This document shows, piece after piece, positions 62,328-64,000 of a DNA stretch of 64,000 bases (positions within the stretch are counted from its first letter, which is position 1; each line of letters opens with the position of its first letter). Both the position numbers and the translations under genes were made by a program. This DNA comes from Bacteroidota bacterium. Its GTDB lineage: Bacteria; Bacteroidota; Bacteroidia; Bacteroidales; F082. The stretch spans positions 231,484 through 295,483 of the forward strand of contig WOUZ01000006.1 in assembly GCA_009773165.1 (NCBI GenBank), in the 5' to 3' direction. The notes beneath the pieces were generated by a model that saw only the letters and a program-made list of their open reading frames with translations, did no database searches and was not told where the DNA came from.

Positions 62328-63289
62328 AACGGATATTATTATTCATTAAAATGCAAGAATTTATGAAAAATAAAGCACTTTTTGCAATAATTATATTTAT
62401 AACAACATTTCAGACTGGAAAAAGCCAGAATGTTTTCCCATCATTCGGTGACAGTGCGAAGTGGAATGTATTGCAGTGTGTTTATGGCATTGGATACTCC
62501 TGCAACACGACGATTTATCAATATGACTATGATACCTTGTTCTGCGGAAATGTTTATTCAAAAATATCTTCAAAATCGACGGGAGCCTTTGGTTACATTC
62601 GTTCTGACAGTTCACGTGCATATATTCGCGCATCGAATTCATGCTTCGACAAAGAGTATCTCATGTACGACTTTTCAATCAATTTTGGTGACACAATTTA
62701 TTTAGCCAATAATATTTGGAACAGCAATCAAACTGATACGACTAAATTTGTGCTGGATTCATTACAAACCGGCATTTTCAATGGAATTGAACGACGTATT
62801 TTTTATGTAAAATATGTACGCGATCCGGATTTATGGCCCAATTGGTTTGGCGCACAAATGAAGTGGATTGAAGGTATTGGCTCTACGTCAAATCCATTTT
62901 TCCCGATCGAGTGTATGCAGGATTATTGCGAATTATCGTGGCAATTACTTTGTTTTGACAGTTTAGGCATCCAGTTGTATCAGGATTCCGTTTTCAAAAC
63001 ATGTGACACAACTTTCACAGATGTTGTAATAAATGAGTTTGTAAATGAAAATCAATTAGTTATTTATCCCATTCCTTTTACAAAAAGTCTGACAGTTTCT
63101 GTTGAAAATACGATCATTTCAGAAATCGATATTTTAGATATAAAAGGAAAACAGATCTATAAAATTGAGGGAAATGGAAAAAATAGTATAAAACTTGACG
63201 CAGTGGACAATTTACATAAAGGAATGTATTTTTTCCTGGTGCATACAGATAAGGGTATTCTGACAAAGAAAATAATTAAGATAGAATAA
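62324..63289 (+). CDS. Small secreted protein with T9SS sorting domain
   Basis: A 321-residue protein starting at the ATG that overlaps the previous TGA, though the ATG at 62363 (MKNKALFAIIIFITTFQTGKSQ) gives a cleaner signal peptide. The mature part has no family I recognise; it is rich in Tyr, Asp, Ser and Cys (eight or so Cys, for example LQCVYGIGYSCN and IECMQDYCELSWQLLC) and so is probably disulphide-stabilised. The C-terminus (VIYPIPFTKSLTVSV...GMYFFLVHTDKG) is a type A T9SS domain with PIP in place of PNP. Its partner is the upstream gene. Confidence 0.78.
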   Translation: MKRILLFIKMQEFMKNKALFAIIIFITTFQTGKSQNVFPSFGDSAKWNVLQCVYGIGYSCNTTIYQYDYDTLFCGNVYSKISSKSTGAFGYIRSDSSRAYIRASNSCFDKEYLMYDFSINFGDTIYLANNIWNSNQTDTTKFVLDSLQTGIFNGIERRIFYVKYVRDPDLWPNWFGAQMKWIEGIGSTSNPFFPIECMQDYCELSWQLLCFDSLGIQLYQDSVFKTCDTTFTDVVINEFVNENQLVIYPIPFTKSLTVSVENTIISEIDILDIKGKQIYKIEGNGKNSIKLDAVDNLHKGMYFFLVHTDKGILTKKIIKIE

Positions 63290-63295
63290 TACCTG

Positions 63296-63530
63296 CCCTC
63301 GTTCAGTGTAGTTTGCAACTACGCTGTTGCAACATTTCGGTCTCCAGACCGGAAGTCAATTAATTCCTGTTGACTTGCGTTCACAATGAAAGTTTTGTCC
63401 ATTTGTTGAAACCCATTTCATGCGTCAACCCTCAACAAATCAACTTTATGGGTGGTTGGTGTTAGGAGTTAGGTGTTAGCAGAATCCAAAAGTATGGATT
63501 TTACGTGCCAACCCTAAACCTCTCAACCAT
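63296..63530. repeat. Dispersed repeat A, copy 2 (REP-like, two hairpins)
   Basis: Begins 6 bases after the stop at 63289. Hairpin 1 pairs CAGTGTAGTT with AACTACGCTG (one G-U, loop TGC); hairpin 2 is CGGTCTCCAGACCG. The remainder matches copy 1 with scattered changes and a short duplication (GTTAGGAGTTAGGTGTTAG versus GTTAGGCGTTAG). Confidence 0.88.
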
Positions 63531-63539
63531 TGATATTTA

Positions 63540-63604
63540 TCCACGGATGAACACGGATTTACACGGATGTTTTCCTGCTGCTTTCAGCATCCGGAAAGGT
63601 ATCT
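63540..63604. repeat. Dispersed repeat B, copy 2
   Basis: Matches 59247-59311 with a few substitutions. It lies 10 bases past repeat A copy 2. Confidence 0.85.
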
Positions 63605-63825
63605 ACCCGGCGCGGCTTTTGATTCTAAAACAGTTTTGGTACTTGGCTGTTGGCTACCAATTTGGGATTTGAAAATTTCTAATTTGAAAATTGTGGGTCG
63701 GGCAAATCTTCAAACCTGAAAGTTTTCGGGTCAAATTTTCAAATTTCCAAATCAACAAATAAACGAATCAACTCCTAAACCCTCTAAACTCCTAAACCAT
63801 TCTAAACCAACAGATCAACTCCTCC
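63605..63825. other. Low-complexity intergenic sequence
   Basis: Runs of AATTTGAAAATT, CAAATTTCCAAATC, CAACAAATAAAC and CCTAAACC...TCTAAAC units with no gene. The text-like modules resemble those at 60.3-60.5 kb. Confidence 0.6.
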
Positions 63826-64000
63826 TTACTCCTTCACCAATTTCTGCACCAGCCACCGTTCTCCGTCCCACAGGCGCACGAGGTAGAGGCCTGCCGGAAG
63901 ATGGGCTGTGCTGAGCTGATGAAAACGCCCGCTGGCTGTGGCTTCATACACCACACCGCCCCTGGGGCTGATGAGCTGCAGCTGCATGGGGCTTTGGGCT
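63826..64000 (-). CDS. T9SS-sorted protein, C-terminal fragment (partial, runs off right edge)
   Basis: Minus-strand frame from the right edge to the TAA at 63828-63826, about 57 codons visible. The translation (MQLQLISPRGGVVYEATASG, then PAGLYLVRLWDGERWLVQKL near the end) is the end of a type A T9SS sorting domain with the usual GLYLVRL pattern. Its DNA is visibly more GC-rich than the rest of the window. The rest of the protein is outside. Confidence 0.8.
   Translation of the reverse strand, partial: AQSPMQLQLISPRGGVVYEATASGRFHQLSTAHLPAGLYLVRLWDGERWLVQKLVKE

Overview
The window looks like one chromosomal segment of a member of the Bacteroidota, probably a Bacteroidales- or Marinilabiliales-like organism (order is inference). 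The phylum call rests on several things seen in the sequence. Bacteroidota-type -7 promoter elements (TAnnTTTG) sit in front of most transcription units. Six proteins end in type IX secretion (T9SS) sorting domains. The block bamD-rpoZ-coaBC-DUF4835-recN is in the order typical of the phylum. DnaE carries its own N-terminal proofreading exonuclease, and the DAHP synthase is fused to chorismate mutase. The DNA is AT-rich except at the extreme right edge. No rRNA, tRNA, CRISPR array, prophage or transposase gene was found.

Layout. 1-1.3 kb: 3' part of an AbgT-family transporter. 1.4-6.3 kb: guaA, a LysM/periplasmic-binding-fold protein and a MORN-repeat lipoprotein in one direction. 6.4-9.5 kb: DUF1648 membrane protein, secreted M28 peptidase with PDZ domain, GtrA-like protein. 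9.5-15.7 kb (minus): lepA and a 1373-residue PPDK-like protein with no PEP/pyruvate barrel. 15.8-18.2 kb: gap and an M23 envelope peptidase. 18.4-20.6 kb: indolepyruvate oxidoreductase iorA-iorB. 20.8-24.9 kb: aromatic amino acid operon pheA - aminotransferase - DAHP synthase/chorismate mutase - tyrA. 25.2-27.4 kb: zinc-ribbon protein and a LiaF-like/PspC pair. 27.8-30.4 kb: icd-gltA. 30.4-32.6 kb: membrane protein and a serine palmitoyltransferase-like enzyme. 32.7-37.8 kb: bamD-rpoZ-coaBC-DUF4835-recN. 37.9-41.1 kb: fabI and an unusual secreted HExxH peptidase. 41.2-49.7 kb: T9SS cargo cluster (CotH-kinase protein, beta-helix protein, M6 protease). 49.7-55.8 kb: two small DUF proteins, a methyltransferase, dnaE. 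55.9-64 kb: FadL-like porin, lipoproteins, two small T9SS proteins, and long intergenic stretches full of dispersed repeats.

The most interesting element is the leader of the aromatic operon (24.75-24.93 kb, minus strand). A short ORF carries eight consecutive Phe/Tyr codons. It is followed by an intrinsic terminator just before pheA and by a competing antiterminator helix that overlaps the last leader codons. This is a complete ribosome-mediated attenuator like the enterobacterial pheL/pheA system, and it would control all four downstream genes in response to charged tRNA-Phe and tRNA-Tyr. Other points of interest are the barrel-less PPDK-like protein, the near-leaderless promoters that overlap false TTG starts, and a REP-like repeat of about 230 bp present in two copies that bracket a pair of T9SS cargo genes.
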